Shown in pieces: positions 8,597 through 18,832 of a stretch of DNA of 64,000 bases (the first letter of the stretch is position 1; the number at the start of each line of letters is the position of its first letter). The notes beneath the pieces are model-generated. The model did no database searches. It was given only the letters and a program-made list of their open reading frames with translations, and had not been told where the DNA came from. Both the position numbers and the translations under genes were made by a program. The stretch lies in NCBI RefSeq assembly GCF_003046585.1, contig NZ_QAAE01000008.1:62001-126000 (forward strand), read 5' to 3'. This DNA comes from Nitrosomonas aestuarii. Its GTDB lineage: Bacteria; Pseudomonadota; Gammaproteobacteria; Burkholderiales; Nitrosomonadaceae.

Positions 8597-9370
8597 TTAC
8601 GACCCTGCATTACTGGGTTTCTTGCGATGAAGGTCGTACATGCGCTGTGCAAATATTCCGGCGGGTCGCTGACGCAGTTCTAATATGACAGTTTGCATGT
8701 CCACCGGCACCGCTTCCAATTCGGGCATGTGTCCGGCATATCCACTTGCTAAAATAATCGGTGCTGCTGATGCTGCAAAGGTTAGATCAGCCAGGGTGAA
8801 TTGTTCACCCAGCAGGTAGGGCCTGCCATCTGAGAGTGCTGCTTCAACACGGTCAAATCCCGCGCTTACTGTCTTGATACCTTTGGCAGCATTGGCTTCG
8901 CTCAGACCCAGGCTGGTAATCAATGCAAACTTGATCAGCGGGTATAACACCTGGGCTAATGGTGGCTCAACCCCGGGGGTCCCGGTCGTAAAACTTGGCC
9001 ATATTAATTGTTTGTGTTTGAGTAGATTCCAATACATATAATGCACCGTGCCTGACCGCATTGTTTTATGGTAATAATTTGTTTCAGCCAATACGCGTTG
9101 TCCAAGTTCACCATCGGGTATCAGCCGACGCTCGGTTGGTGCCAGCGGATCAAAATGGGCAGTTATTTCGGCCTCGGTTTTATATCGATCAGATCCGTCT
9201 ACGACCACGGGACGATCACTATTGGACGCTCTGTGCCAGGCAAGGGCCAGTACGTGGAAGATGGGTACATGCATACTTTCACGATATGCCATACCCCAAT
9301 ATTCAAAACACCAGCGACATACATCGGTACTGACAGCTGGCGCCAGGTTTACGAGTAAAGGTGCTTTCAT
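8597..9370 (-). CDS. Glutathione S-transferase-like protein
   Basis: 257 aa. The C-terminal half has the GST helical domain with the typical N-capping/hydrophobic staple region GEQFTLADLTFAASAAPI (about 190-207) preceded by DGRPYLL. The N-terminal half (PLLVNLAPAVSTDVCRWCFE) replaces the usual CPxC/S-type thioredoxin-fold start with VCRWC, so glutathione use is uncertain. Start: ATG at 9370 with GAGGAG eight bases upstream; the ATG five codons earlier overlaps that Shine-Dalgarno and is rejected. The gene sits between the intact and decayed copies of a CIS-locus gene but shows no tie to the CIS by sequence. Confidence 0.8.
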   Translation of the reverse strand: MKAPLLVNLAPAVSTDVCRWCFEYWGMAYRESMHVPIFHVLALAWHRASNSDRPVVVDGSDRYKTEAEITAHFDPLAPTERRLIPDGELGQRVLAETNYYHKTMRSGTVHYMYWNLLKHKQLIWPSFTTGTPGVEPPLAQVLYPLIKFALITSLGLSEANAAKGIKTVSAGFDRVEAALSDGRPYLLGEQFTLADLTFAASAAPIILASGYAGHMPELEAVPVDMQTVILELRQRPAGIFAQRMYDLHRKKPSNAGS

Positions 9371-9655
9371 CTTGTCACTCCTCATGAGATTAATTTTGTC
9401 TTGAGCGTCTGAATGCGATGACTGAATTTTGCGAAATGCTATGCGCTTAATTGCTTATGATGGAATCAACGTGGAATTCTTGAAGCAAGATTCCATTGAT
9501 TTAGCTACGCTTTAAACAGCAACAACACCCATCCAACCCCTTATCCTCCAATCCCTGACCATTATTGACTGAGGCCTCATCCTTCATCTGTATCCATCGG
9601 CCCGGCCCAATCCAGCTCTGTGTCTACTGTACTCCATACTACGTCCCATACGTAA

Positions 9656-12307
9656 TTATACAATGACAGCTTTTTGTTTGGGACGCGTAGGCCTCTTGCG
9701 TTGCGATTGCTGTTTTCGGTAAAAAACAATACTGGCCAGAATCCCGCCAGAAATCACCACAATCAATGGAATGTTGCCTTCGGCAAGCGTTTCAAGCATA
9801 GGGTCATACAATAAAAGCAATAATGCAACTATCAATGCAGGAATAATGGTTACAAATATAATCATGAAATAAAGATTTTTATTTTTTCCATAAAACCGGC
9901 AAGAACATTGATAGCTCACCAATAAAATAAATGACAGTACTGCCAGTATCATCAACGCAATCCAGAAAAAGTGCCTGTTTTCACAGACGAACTGGTCAAG
10001 CAGGGAATCCGGCTGACCATCTCTTTCCGCCTGTTGAAAATGTCTGACCAGGCAACCGCCTATTGTTTGAATTTCACTACAACGGCCAGACAGTTCCGCC
10101 GGCATGGCTGGTTCATTCAGCGGCATTGACCAAAATCCCGCGCCACCAAAATTATCCTTAAAATACACGATGTCATCTTCCAGTTGTTCCCAGTTATGAC
10201 CATCGAATTCGATTACCGGAATAACGTTGCGTAACAATAGTCCGCGTAAAATACCGTATAATCCGCCATTTTCAATTCGCAGCCTCAGATCTTTTTTCGT
10301 CATGGTGATGGGTTCTTCTAACAACACCAGAATTTTAGACTTGAGGTCGTCTCGTATATCCAGTTGTTGATATGAACTCGGGGCGTCATTCGGCTGTATG
10401 CCTGTCATTCGTTCAAGTAGATTTGTAAATCGATAAAAACCTTCATCCAGCTCCGACTGCGTCACCATGATATTGACAAAATAATCATTACCTGCTGTAT
10501 TCAATCTTTTTGTCAACTCATCATAAAAACGGTTCAGAAGATCAATGGAAACCGCATCCTTCGGATATCCTCTGAAATCAAAGGTGACCCCATCACCTTG
10601 TGTCGGTGTCGGCAGAATACCAAACGTCCATTTGGCGTAATCCGCATCAAGCGGACGCGTTAATAATTGGAAGATATCATCGCTCAGTTTTGCAAAAATA
10701 TTTGCTTTCTGACTCGAATCCAGCGTCCCCCAGGTTTTATCCCAGAAATAGCGGTCTTTGTGAATCACCCAATCCAGTTTGCTATCGTGTTTTCTTGCCG
10801 CCTGCACAAACGGATTTTTTTTCAAAAATCTTTTCAAATCAAAGTTACTTTTATCATCGTTGGCATGATTGATAGAACCGCTCGTATCAAAAGACAACCC
10901 ATAATAGGCAACTCTGGTCAATACACTGAAATCAACCGTCTGTTTTTCATTATCAGCCAGCCAGTATGGATAAAAACCGTATACCGTGCCTGACAGTTTA
11001 TCCAGCACACAACCACAGCCGCTGCCATCCCATTCAAATGTTGCGGATGTATCAAAAACGGGCCTCTTCTGGTACAGGAACGCAATGGTCGGTTGAACGA
11101 CGTTTGCATACAGATTGCTAACAAATGCATTCACGTCATGTTGTTCTGTTTCATTACAAACGCCCGAACGTTGACGCAGCGCCCGAATTAATTTGAGGTG
11201 CTTACGAATTTCGGGCATGTTGTGATATGCCTGGTTATTCAATAAATCTTTTTCTAATGCCAGAAAATCTTCATCACTGAATATAAGACTTAACGTATAT
11301 TGATTATGCAATGACGCCGTACAAACGCCTAAAGCCGCAATTATCTTGGCCTGCGCAGCATGATCGAAAAGAGTTTGAGCCGGATAGGTTATGTCGACGA
11401 GTTCTTTTTCCAGCAATCCGGCAATAACGTTGTTTAAAGCAGCCATGTGCGGATCGCCCATCATCGCTTGATTCAGAAACGCTATGAAAGCCTTGGTGAT
11501 CGTGAACGGCTTATTGCTATAATATTTCTGAATCGCAGGCAATAGTCGTTGAAATAAATTTGGATAGGTCTGCAACACTCCTGAAACTGCTTCTTCAAGC
11601 AATGAAAAATTCTCAAACTGTTTATTCTCCAGTTTTTGCAGTGCTGCCATTATTTGCGTTTTACTTTGCAGCAATTTGAAGTCTTCCTGCGTCAACTGGT
11701 AATAAAACAAGGAAGAGACTGGTTCATCAGCCATGCCCGGTATGTAAAATAGCTCATTGAGTGATCGGTAACGATAGACCAAATCCAGCAATGCCTGGAA
11801 TGAACCAAAACGCCTGATATCGTAATCTAGATCTCTTTGAATACTGGGTTCTGTGTCGTTCCATTCGGCAAAATCGGCGCTCAACAGTACCACGGTTTCT
11901 TCGGGAAACAGGTTTGAAAATTCGGCGATTTTCTCCAACCTGTTAATCAAATCATCGACATAATTACCAATCGGCTCGATTCTAAAATCATGTGCAAAAC
12001 GCTGCAACCAGAACAATGTTACCGGCCCGATAACGCCGTCGCTAAGCGGCTGCTGACTTAACCGGATATCTCTTTTCCAATTCAGATCCTGATGATAAAC
12101 AGCCGCAAGATCCTGTTGTACACGATAAACGGCAGAATGATCCAGCTGGGTGAAGAGTGCGCGATCAAGCAGGCGGTTATAATGCTGATCATAATCCAGT
12201 TCATAATGCAGAGGGTAGGATACATCAGACGCATATAACAGAGACATGCCTGTACCTGCTATTAACCATAACCAGATGAGCGCGATTTTTTTTAAATGCA
12301 TTCTCAT
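9656..12307 (-). CDS. Exported, membrane-anchored peptidoglycan-binding / degenerate GH18-like protein at the end of the CIS operon
   Basis: 883 aa. Signal peptide at residues 1-26. A peptidoglycan-binding-domain-1-like segment follows at about 85-110 (LSDGVIGPVTLFWLQRFAHD). A helical middle region leads to a GH18-like barrel from about 438 (GTVYGFYPYWLAD) to about 760. The GH18 strand-4 motif, normally DGxDxDxE, reads DGVTFDFRG at about 572-580, so the catalytic Glu is Arg and one Asp is Thr: probably binding rather than hydrolysis. Three helices near 780-803, 815-840 and 847-866 anchor the C-terminus, which ends in a basic tail (QRKRPTRPKQK). The body would face the periplasm and the tail the cytoplasm. 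The ATG overlaps the ATPase stop as ATGA, so the two are coupled. A decayed duplicate lies at 8113-8525. Domain calls are by motif only. Confidence 0.75.
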   Translation of the reverse strand: MRMHLKKIALIWLWLIAGTGMSLLYASDVSYPLHYELDYDQHYNRLLDRALFTQLDHSAVYRVQQDLAAVYHQDLNWKRDIRLSQQPLSDGVIGPVTLFWLQRFAHDFRIEPIGNYVDDLINRLEKIAEFSNLFPEETVVLLSADFAEWNDTEPSIQRDLDYDIRRFGSFQALLDLVYRYRSLNELFYIPGMADEPVSSLFYYQLTQEDFKLLQSKTQIMAALQKLENKQFENFSLLEEAVSGVLQTYPNLFQRLLPAIQKYYSNKPFTITKAFIAFLNQAMMGDPHMAALNNVIAGLLEKELVDITYPAQTLFDHAAQAKIIAALGVCTASLHNQYTLSLIFSDEDFLALEKDLLNNQAYHNMPEIRKHLKLIRALRQRSGVCNETEQHDVNAFVSNLYANVVQPTIAFLYQKRPVFDTSATFEWDGSGCGCVLDKLSGTVYGFYPYWLADNEKQTVDFSVLTRVAYYGLSFDTSGSINHANDDKSNFDLKRFLKKNPFVQAARKHDSKLDWVIHKDRYFWDKTWGTLDSSQKANIFAKLSDDIFQLLTRPLDADYAKWTFGILPTPTQGDGVTFDFRGYPKDAVSIDLLNRFYDELTKRLNTAGNDYFVNIMVTQSELDEGFYRFTNLLERMTGIQPNDAPSSYQQLDIRDDLKSKILVLLEEPITMTKKDLRLRIENGGLYGILRGLLLRNVIPVIEFDGHNWEQLEDDIVYFKDNFGGAGFWSMPLNEPAMPAELSGRCSEIQTIGGCLVRHFQQAERDGQPDSLLDQFVCENRHFFWIALMILAVLSFILLVSYQCSCRFYGKNKNLYFMIIFVTIIPALIVALLLLLYDPMLETLAEGNIPLIVVISGGILASIVFYRKQQSQRKRPTRPKQKAVIV

Positions 12308-13686
12308 TGCGTCCGCCCTTCCTTTAACAGTTCTCTTGTGATGCCTTTCACAAGATCGCTTTGCGTAATGTTTTCCCGCTCCCCCCGAATCGCCCGAATC
12401 GCAGCGTAACGTACCGCATTGGTAATAGCACCACCGGATATTGCATACTTTTCTGCCAATAGGTTCAAATCCACATCTGCGGATAACAGCTTGTTATCGG
12501 AAAACATGCCCCGCCACAAACGGATACGCTGATCCGGATCGGGTAACGCAAAGTGCACAGAAGTTTGAAAGCGGCGGGCAAACGCTTCATCTATATTGGC
12601 TTTAAGATTGGTAGCCAAGATAATAACGCCCGGATAATCTTCAATGCGTTGCAATAAATAGGAAATTTCCTGATTGGCATAACGATCGTTAGCACTGCTC
12701 GTTTGCGTCCGCTTGCCAAACAATGCATCCGCTTCATCAAAAAATAAAATCCAGTTCTTGTTGATAGCCTGATCAAACACATTGGCGAGATTCTTTTCAG
12801 TTTCACCGATATATTTGGAAACAACCATGGACAAGTCAATGCGGTAAACATCAATACCTGCTTCGGCACCGATTAATGTTGCGGTCAATGTTTTACCTGT
12901 TCCCGGTGGCCCGTAAAACAAGGCACGATAACCGGGTTTTATATGCCGGCCCAGTTCCCACTGCTGCAATATTTTTGCCGAATACTGTAGCCAGGTTTTG
13001 ATATTTTCAATTTCATCCATAACTTCAACACTGAGCACCAAATCCTGCCAGGTCAGCGCAGTTGTGATATATTTTGCCGGAAAATGAATGTCATAGTCGG
13101 GCTTTTGATTTTTCCCTGTCATCATGCGTCCCAGATACTCAGCGGTCATGGTCAATGACGCAGTTAAGAATGGCTCGCCACTGGCTGTATGCGTAATTTT
13201 AATGATGCCTTGCTTTGACAGGTAGTGGTCTGCCTGAAACAACTGCAACACCTGAAAGCGTCTTGTCAAATCACTACCTGCCAGAATAAAAATAGCCGTC
13301 TCACAAGTGGGTAAGAAACCGCTGTGATGCTTACCCTGCCATCCACCAAATTCTGTAAAGCAGCGGGCAATATCCTTATTCATGAATAAAAAGGAATCCA
13401 GTGCTTGTGCCTGCAAATGAGGCATTAACGCCAATATGACAATCAATCGCTCATCAAAACCCATATCAAACGCTTTGACGATCTGCGCAAACGCTGACAA
13501 ATCCGTGGTCAAATCGGGCGGCTGTATGGTATGAATGTCCTCAATATCCGTTTCACGCTCAAAATAAAGATCAAAACGCGCCATCATCACCGTTTTGAAC
13601 CAGGCAATTTCCTTCTCAAGTGCTGCCGCGTTAGGGTTTTTTTTTCCTTTGGATAAGGGCAATGGTATTTTAGCGCCAGGTAACAT
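12304..13686 (-). CDS. CIS AAA+ ATPase (Afp15-like)
   Basis: 460 aa from the ATG at 13686. Walker A GPPGTGKT lies near residue 258, Walker B WILFFDEADALFGKR near 310, sensor 1 ILATNL near 355 and the arginine-finger region DEAFARRFQ just after. The N-terminal half has no recognised motif, as in Afp15/Pvc15 proteins. In Afp-type particles this ATPase is needed for assembly, and is not the sheath recycler ClpV of type VI secretion. The frame extends 29 codons further upstream, but the ATG at 13686 has TGGAG 11-14 bases upstream and overlaps the end of the tape-measure gene by 17 bp, the typical layout of this operon. Confidence 0.9.
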   Translation of the reverse strand: MLPGAKIPLPLSKGKKNPNAAALEKEIAWFKTVMMARFDLYFERETDIEDIHTIQPPDLTTDLSAFAQIVKAFDMGFDERLIVILALMPHLQAQALDSFLFMNKDIARCFTEFGGWQGKHHSGFLPTCETAIFILAGSDLTRRFQVLQLFQADHYLSKQGIIKITHTASGEPFLTASLTMTAEYLGRMMTGKNQKPDYDIHFPAKYITTALTWQDLVLSVEVMDEIENIKTWLQYSAKILQQWELGRHIKPGYRALFYGPPGTGKTLTATLIGAEAGIDVYRIDLSMVVSKYIGETEKNLANVFDQAINKNWILFFDEADALFGKRTQTSSANDRYANQEISYLLQRIEDYPGVIILATNLKANIDEAFARRFQTSVHFALPDPDQRIRLWRGMFSDNKLLSADVDLNLLAEKYAISGGAITNAVRYAAIRAIRGERENITQSDLVKGITRELLKEGRTQ

Positions 13687-16600
13687 GAATTGCTCGCTCC
13701 ATCCAACTATGCTTAATGACCGAGAAGCTCCAAGGCAATTGATCGAGTAACATATCAAACGGTCCAGGTTCAATCGTCAAAAACCATATGCCATCTTTTA
13801 ACTGCAATCGCCCCTGACGTTGCAGGAATGTTTCCCTCAAACCATTGATTGAAGTCTTGCCGATTGTTTTCCAATTCTGGATCATGCCTCGCATTAAATC
13901 TTCAATGGTATCGCGCTCGCGATAACTGAGCTCAATCTGATTACAAACCGGGATACCGGCCGACAGACCGCACAAAATCTTGTTAAGCAGCAACCAATAC
14001 TCGGGAGAATGCGTCTTTTCATTCACCATAAATTGCAATAGATGTACCGCACGTTCAGCCGCCTGCCGGTCAATAAAAACACCCGCTTCAATCAATCCCA
14101 GCCGACCGAAAAGACGTGGCAAGTAAGGCGCCGCCAATATCTGACCTGCATTATGGATAGAAAACGCTTCATCGGAAGTATCAGACGAATCCACCTCAGT
14201 CAATTCATTCGCAATCAATACATCGAATTGGGGATGTAGCGATTTTTTAGATTCTTCACATGCATTAGCATTACGCCGCATCATGCATGTCTGCAGCAGA
14301 TGTTGAAGAACGATCCCCTCCCCGCTTTCTGGGTATTGATCTTTTGGCAGAACTGTCTTTTGTATCCGTGCCAACACGTTATGCCATGACTGAATTATAG
14401 GAAAATCGTCGCGACTGTCTGACATTTCTGTAATTAGCGTCCGTATAAAAAATACTGCATCAAATCGAGGCGTTAATGAATCTGTGTCCGCCGTTGCAAG
14501 AAGCATCTTCATACTGCTGTGCCAAAGCGCGCACTTCCATTCAGCCACACCTGCATAATGTAAGTTTACAGCGTGTTGATAAAACAACTCAGCGTGCAGC
14601 AGTAGTTGCTCTAAAATGATTGCGGCCTGAGGCGACAATAAGTAGGCAATATCGATCAAAGCGGACTCTGGCAGCTTGGCGATCAATTGTTTCCGTATCG
14701 TACTATCCTGAAGTATTTCAAGTAGATGTTTCCGGACTGTCTGCGCATCAACAGCATTAACTTCTTCAAAATACAGATCTGTCGTCCCGATAATCGCAGC
14801 CTGTCGCAGAGCAGACTGGAGGCGTTGGTTAATAATCGCAACAGCTTCCGCTGGCTGTCGGATCATTCGTTCTGCAGTTGATTTTTTTTGAATAGAGCAA
14901 TTTCGCCCTGTCGATTCGTCGGCTATGATTTTAAGGTCTATCGCTTGATCAAGTATTCGTTTTTCAAGTATCTGCTGAAAATAAAATGCACTGTCAACAG
15001 TTTTCCGAGAATGCGTCTTGACTGCATTGATCCATGTCAGACGATCCGTTTCAGTCGATGCCGGGTCATGTTCCAGTATCGCCAGTGTCAAATTTTTCAG
15101 GGTAATATTAGACAACCGCCCGGGAATCAATTTACCGGAATAAAACGCCGCTGTCAGATATTGCCACTGCATTTTAAAATCATCTGCCAATGCGGCTGTT
15201 ATCTGTTCTATTTCCATGTCAGTCAAAATAGCTTGTTGATTGACAGGTGCAGATAAAACAGTTTGTAAAAGTATGTTTTGCAGGGTCCTCATACCATACT
15301 CTGGCACCGCTCTGCGTCCGGAAGCTGATTGCTGTTTAAACTCTGCCTGACAAAGTTGTAATATTGACGCCACAGCTTCATTTCCAGACAGTGCAGGTAT
15401 TGCAGCCTGGATAAAGTGATCTATATTCAATGGACTTACAGATAAACCGACAGTCTCGGTAACCGATGTTGCCACTAGATAATGCAGCGCATTTTCCAGC
15501 AGTTGCTTTTTCCATTCGGATAACTTAGTGCGGCGATTTTTATCAGTAATCCGGCAAAGTGTTTCAGCATGCAACAACAGTTGTTCTAAAACGATGGCGG
15601 CTTGTGACGACAGCATGTAAACGATATCAACCCAAACGGACTCTGGCAGCTTGGCGATCAATTGTTTTCGTATCGCAACATTCTGAAGCATTTCCAACAA
15701 CCGTTTTTGAGTTATCCGCTCAGTTGAATAATGCATATCCTCCAGATAGCGATCCACTTCGATAAACGCAGATTTTGTCAACGCAGACTGAATGCGATGC
15801 ATGATAACTGTATCAGCTTCCGCCATTTGTGCAGCGGTTCGTTCTGTATCGGGTTCGTTTTGAGTTAAGCTACCACTGCCATCGGCCAATGTTTGAGCGA
15901 TAATAGCTTCAAGGTCGATCTCCCGCTCAAGCAGCAGATTCTCCAATATCCTCTGATAATACGATCCGGTATTGATAACTTTTGACGCAAACATGTTAAT
16001 TGCTTCGACAAATGCCTGCTGGTCGGACTTACCTGATCTTAAATCAGGTTCCAGCAGAGCCTGAATCAAAGCTTTCTGCACAGTTTGAGGCAATTCTCCA
16101 AGTATTATTTGGCCATTATAGAATAACGTTTTAAGTCGTTGTCGCTGCATAATGGAATCAGCAGGCAACGCGGTTGTAATTTTCTGTATTTCCTCAGCGC
16201 TTAAGGGGACTGGCTGATTGGGTGATGCCGGCGCGATGATGCCAAGCATCATATTTTGCAGCGCACCCGTTCCCGGCACAGATCCTTGCGCCGGCAGACG
16301 GTTACCTGCCAGAATCTCCCGCCAGGATTGCAATACTGACGCAGCATTCTTGTCATCCGACAATCCGGCCAGCAATGCCCGAACAAAAATTGTAGCGCTT
16401 AAAGAACCTGCAGCCCCACCAGCCGATGCTGATACAAGGCAGCGCAGCGCACTTTCAAACAGCTGTCGTTTCCATGCTGTAATATCAGCAAAGCGATTAC
16501 TGACAGTATGTTGATAAAAAGCATCAGCATGCAGCAGCATTTGCTCAACAATCATAGCGGCCTGCGGCGACCGTAAGTAAATAAAGTCAATTAACGCTGT

Positions 16601-18832
16601 CAATGGAAGCTGGCCGATTAATTGTGTCCGTATCGCCGCATCCTGAAACAGTTCCAACAGTTGCTTTTGGGTTGTTTGTATATTATCAGTGGGAAGCTTC
16701 TCTGGAGACAGATCCAGACCTGCCCGGTTGATCGCGACTTGATCAATGGCAGACAGTAAACGCTGAAAGATGACTGCATTGACTTCAGGTGTGTGCAGCT
16801 TCTGATCAGGTTTTTCTTTTGAATCGCTAGCTATCTGATCGGCATAATCGATTTTCGCTGGCGTGAATGTTGCCTTTTGCGATGACACACGCTGCTTATT
16901 TTGTAAAGTAATAGCTTCTATATCAACAGCCTGGTTGCAAAGTAAATTTTTCAGTATCTGTTGATAATAAGACGCGGAATTGGCGGCTTTGCGGGCATAT
17001 GCTTCAATGGTATCGAGAATCGCTTGGCGATCCGTATCAACCGATTCTGGGCCAAATTCAAGTATGGTTTGAATCAGATTTCTCAGCTCAGATTCAGGCA
17101 ATCTCTCTGGTATCAACCGGCCGGCATGAAATGCCGCCTTCAGACGCCGCTGTTGCGTCTCAAAATCATCCATCATCGCTTCCGTGATCTTCCGGATTTC
17201 GTTGCCAGACAAAATGTGTGAATGCTCTGAGTGGTATGACAGCACACTTTCGGAAATGATATTCATCAGAACGCTTCCGCCCCGCTCCCAGGGCTGCTGT
17301 TGCAACAACGCTTCATGCCAAAATTGTAATGTTGCTACATTTTCCCCGCTATGTGAAAATGCATTCACTATCGCATCCATAAACCCTGTTGCTTCAAATA
17401 AAGTGTTTGTAAAACAGTCTGGCGATATTGGCGCAAAATAACACAGCGCTTTCTCGTAGATTTGCCGCTCCCATTGGTCAAACGTTATCTGACGTCTATT
17501 TGCAATTGACCGGCAAAGCGTTTCAGCATGAAACAACATCTGTTCGACGATTGCCGCCGCATAAGGCGATAGCAGATAAATAATATCGAGCAGAACAGGC
17601 TTTGGAAGTTTGGCGGCCAACTGTATGCATATCGTTGCATCCTTTAGCATTTTCAGCAACCATTGCTGAACTGCCTGCGCCTTGGGGGATTGTAAATTTT
17701 CAGGATATTCATCTAAATCATTGATGCCTGCCTGCGCTAACGCCACGATAATGCGCTGATACAACATAGCTTCATAGGGCTGCGGCAAGGTCTGCTTTGT
17801 GGTGACCGCTTGCTTACCGGCCAGATCCGTTTCTTTATTGGGAAAATGACTCTCTGCAATGACGGTTAAAGTTTCTGTTTGCACCGGGATGGATGCAGAC
17901 ACAATTTTCAATAACTGCGGATTATTTCGCTGACTTCTGGCGGCATGAATCAGTCTGTTACTCAGGACGTTTGCATCACCTGTCAATGATACAGATACTT
18001 TGTTGAGTATTTTCGCGACTGCTGTTGATAAATCCTGCGAATTCAGGGTATGCACATTGTCAAAAACAAAATGAAATATCTGCTCCCATAGCATTACCGC
18101 GGCGCTCATTCGTTGTGATGCGGATATTTGCTGAGTCGACAAGAGCGGTTGCAATACTGCGGCCAGGTCCACTATCAAATCACTTTGTTCCGGCACGAGG
18201 CGTGCAAGCAGCTTTTGCCGGAGATCGGTTGAGAACTGATTAACCAGACGCCGAATGAATAATGCGCGACTGGTCGTTGGAATTTGTGCCAATAACGCTT
18301 TCAGCGCACCGCTGCTATTTTCTTCCTGCAACACCCGCTCCAAAAGTTTTTCATGGACGATTGAATCGATTGCATCAACATACCAGGGCAGTCTGCCGGT
18401 TAACAGGAAATGTTTCAGCTGCTCCAGATCTGATTGCAGCAAGCTGATTTGCTGTATAGCGAAGTCACCGGTTAATGATTTTACGGGTTCTCCGATCACC
18501 TGCCGTGACGCTTGTTGTGATGATAAAGGCAACGCCTGAATGGCTTCATCAAGTTCTATGGCGAGTTGTTCGCGCAACCGTCGAATAATTTGCGCGGGAT
18601 AATCGGCGCTGGGAATATCACCCAGATCAAGGGTTATCTGCTCGATACGTAAAACATTCTCTGCAACATCATATTCGTCCAGAATGGTTTCTACAACGGG
18701 TAACAACGCATCAACTACCCATGTGTTCATGAAGGATTCATGTTCATGTGCAACGGATTCGGCGTGAATCAAGTAATCAAAAACCACTTCATCGATAACA
18801 TGCGCAGACCTGCGATCAGAGCCAATAATCAC
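13670..18832 (-). CDS. CIS tape-measure protein (Afp14-like) with four long repeats
   Basis: 1720 aa. The N-terminus (about 15-100) has the CIS tape-measure domain pattern: a long helix, LLPVVETILDEYDV, then LRIEQITLDLGDIP and REQLAIELDEAI. The C-terminus (about 1555-1630) has the conserved NAGQILAAPYLPRLFGRLGL and ERAVHLLQFMVN, then LLLNKILCGL. Between them lie four copies of a repeat of about 320-333 residues. Tape-measure proteins set tail-tube length, so 1720 residues suggests a long particle. The start is GTG with AGGAAGG upstream; it overlaps the preceding gene by 17 bp and the ATPase gene by 17 bp. Confidence 0.9.
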   Translation of the reverse strand: MIIGSDRRSAHVIDEVVFDYLIHAESVAHEHESFMNTWVVDALLPVVETILDEYDVAENVLRIEQITLDLGDIPSADYPAQIIRRLREQLAIELDEAIQALPLSSQQASRQVIGEPVKSLTGDFAIQQISLLQSDLEQLKHFLLTGRLPWYVDAIDSIVHEKLLERVLQEENSSGALKALLAQIPTTSRALFIRRLVNQFSTDLRQKLLARLVPEQSDLIVDLAAVLQPLLSTQQISASQRMSAAVMLWEQIFHFVFDNVHTLNSQDLSTAVAKILNKVSVSLTGDANVLSNRLIHAARSQRNNPQLLKIVSASIPVQTETLTVIAESHFPNKETDLAGKQAVTTKQTLPQPYEAMLYQRIIVALAQAGINDLDEYPENLQSPKAQAVQQWLLKMLKDATICIQLAAKLPKPVLLDIIYLLSPYAAAIVEQMLFHAETLCRSIANRRQITFDQWERQIYEKALCYFAPISPDCFTNTLFEATGFMDAIVNAFSHSGENVATLQFWHEALLQQQPWERGGSVLMNIISESVLSYHSEHSHILSGNEIRKITEAMMDDFETQQRRLKAAFHAGRLIPERLPESELRNLIQTILEFGPESVDTDRQAILDTIEAYARKAANSASYYQQILKNLLCNQAVDIEAITLQNKQRVSSQKATFTPAKIDYADQIASDSKEKPDQKLHTPEVNAVIFQRLLSAIDQVAINRAGLDLSPEKLPTDNIQTTQKQLLELFQDAAIRTQLIGQLPLTALIDFIYLRSPQAAMIVEQMLLHADAFYQHTVSNRFADITAWKRQLFESALRCLVSASAGGAAGSLSATIFVRALLAGLSDDKNAASVLQSWREILAGNRLPAQGSVPGTGALQNMMLGIIAPASPNQPVPLSAEEIQKITTALPADSIMQRQRLKTLFYNGQIILGELPQTVQKALIQALLEPDLRSGKSDQQAFVEAINMFASKVINTGSYYQRILENLLLEREIDLEAIIAQTLADGSGSLTQNEPDTERTAAQMAEADTVIMHRIQSALTKSAFIEVDRYLEDMHYSTERITQKRLLEMLQNVAIRKQLIAKLPESVWVDIVYMLSSQAAIVLEQLLLHAETLCRITDKNRRTKLSEWKKQLLENALHYLVATSVTETVGLSVSPLNIDHFIQAAIPALSGNEAVASILQLCQAEFKQQSASGRRAVPEYGMRTLQNILLQTVLSAPVNQQAILTDMEIEQITAALADDFKMQWQYLTAAFYSGKLIPGRLSNITLKNLTLAILEHDPASTETDRLTWINAVKTHSRKTVDSAFYFQQILEKRILDQAIDLKIIADESTGRNCSIQKKSTAERMIRQPAEAVAIINQRLQSALRQAAIIGTTDLYFEEVNAVDAQTVRKHLLEILQDSTIRKQLIAKLPESALIDIAYLLSPQAAIILEQLLLHAELFYQHAVNLHYAGVAEWKCALWHSSMKMLLATADTDSLTPRFDAVFFIRTLITEMSDSRDDFPIIQSWHNVLARIQKTVLPKDQYPESGEGIVLQHLLQTCMMRRNANACEESKKSLHPQFDVLIANELTEVDSSDTSDEAFSIHNAGQILAAPYLPRLFGRLGLIEAGVFIDRQAAERAVHLLQFMVNEKTHSPEYWLLLNKILCGLSAGIPVCNQIELSYRERDTIEDLMRGMIQNWKTIGKTSINGLRETFLQRQGRLQLKDGIWFLTIEPGPFDMLLDQLPWSFSVIKHSWMERAIHVTWR
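14592..17612 (-). repeat. Four tandem long repeats inside the tape-measure gene
   Basis: The landmark encoding IDIxYLLSPQAAIxxEQLLLHAE-type helices ends at 17526, 16527, 15567 and 14592. Spacings are 999, 960 and 975 bp (333, 320 and 325 codons), all multiples of three. A second landmark (ADDFxxQxxxLxAAFxxGxL) follows in the first three copies; the fourth is cut short by the conserved C-terminal domain. Coordinates mark the span of the first landmark only. Confidence 0.85.

Noticed and set aside
13687..13773. Longer start for the AAA+ ATPase
   Set aside because: The extra 29 codons overlap the tape-measure coding region and lack a conserved pattern; the ATG at 13686 has a plausible Shine-Dalgarno.
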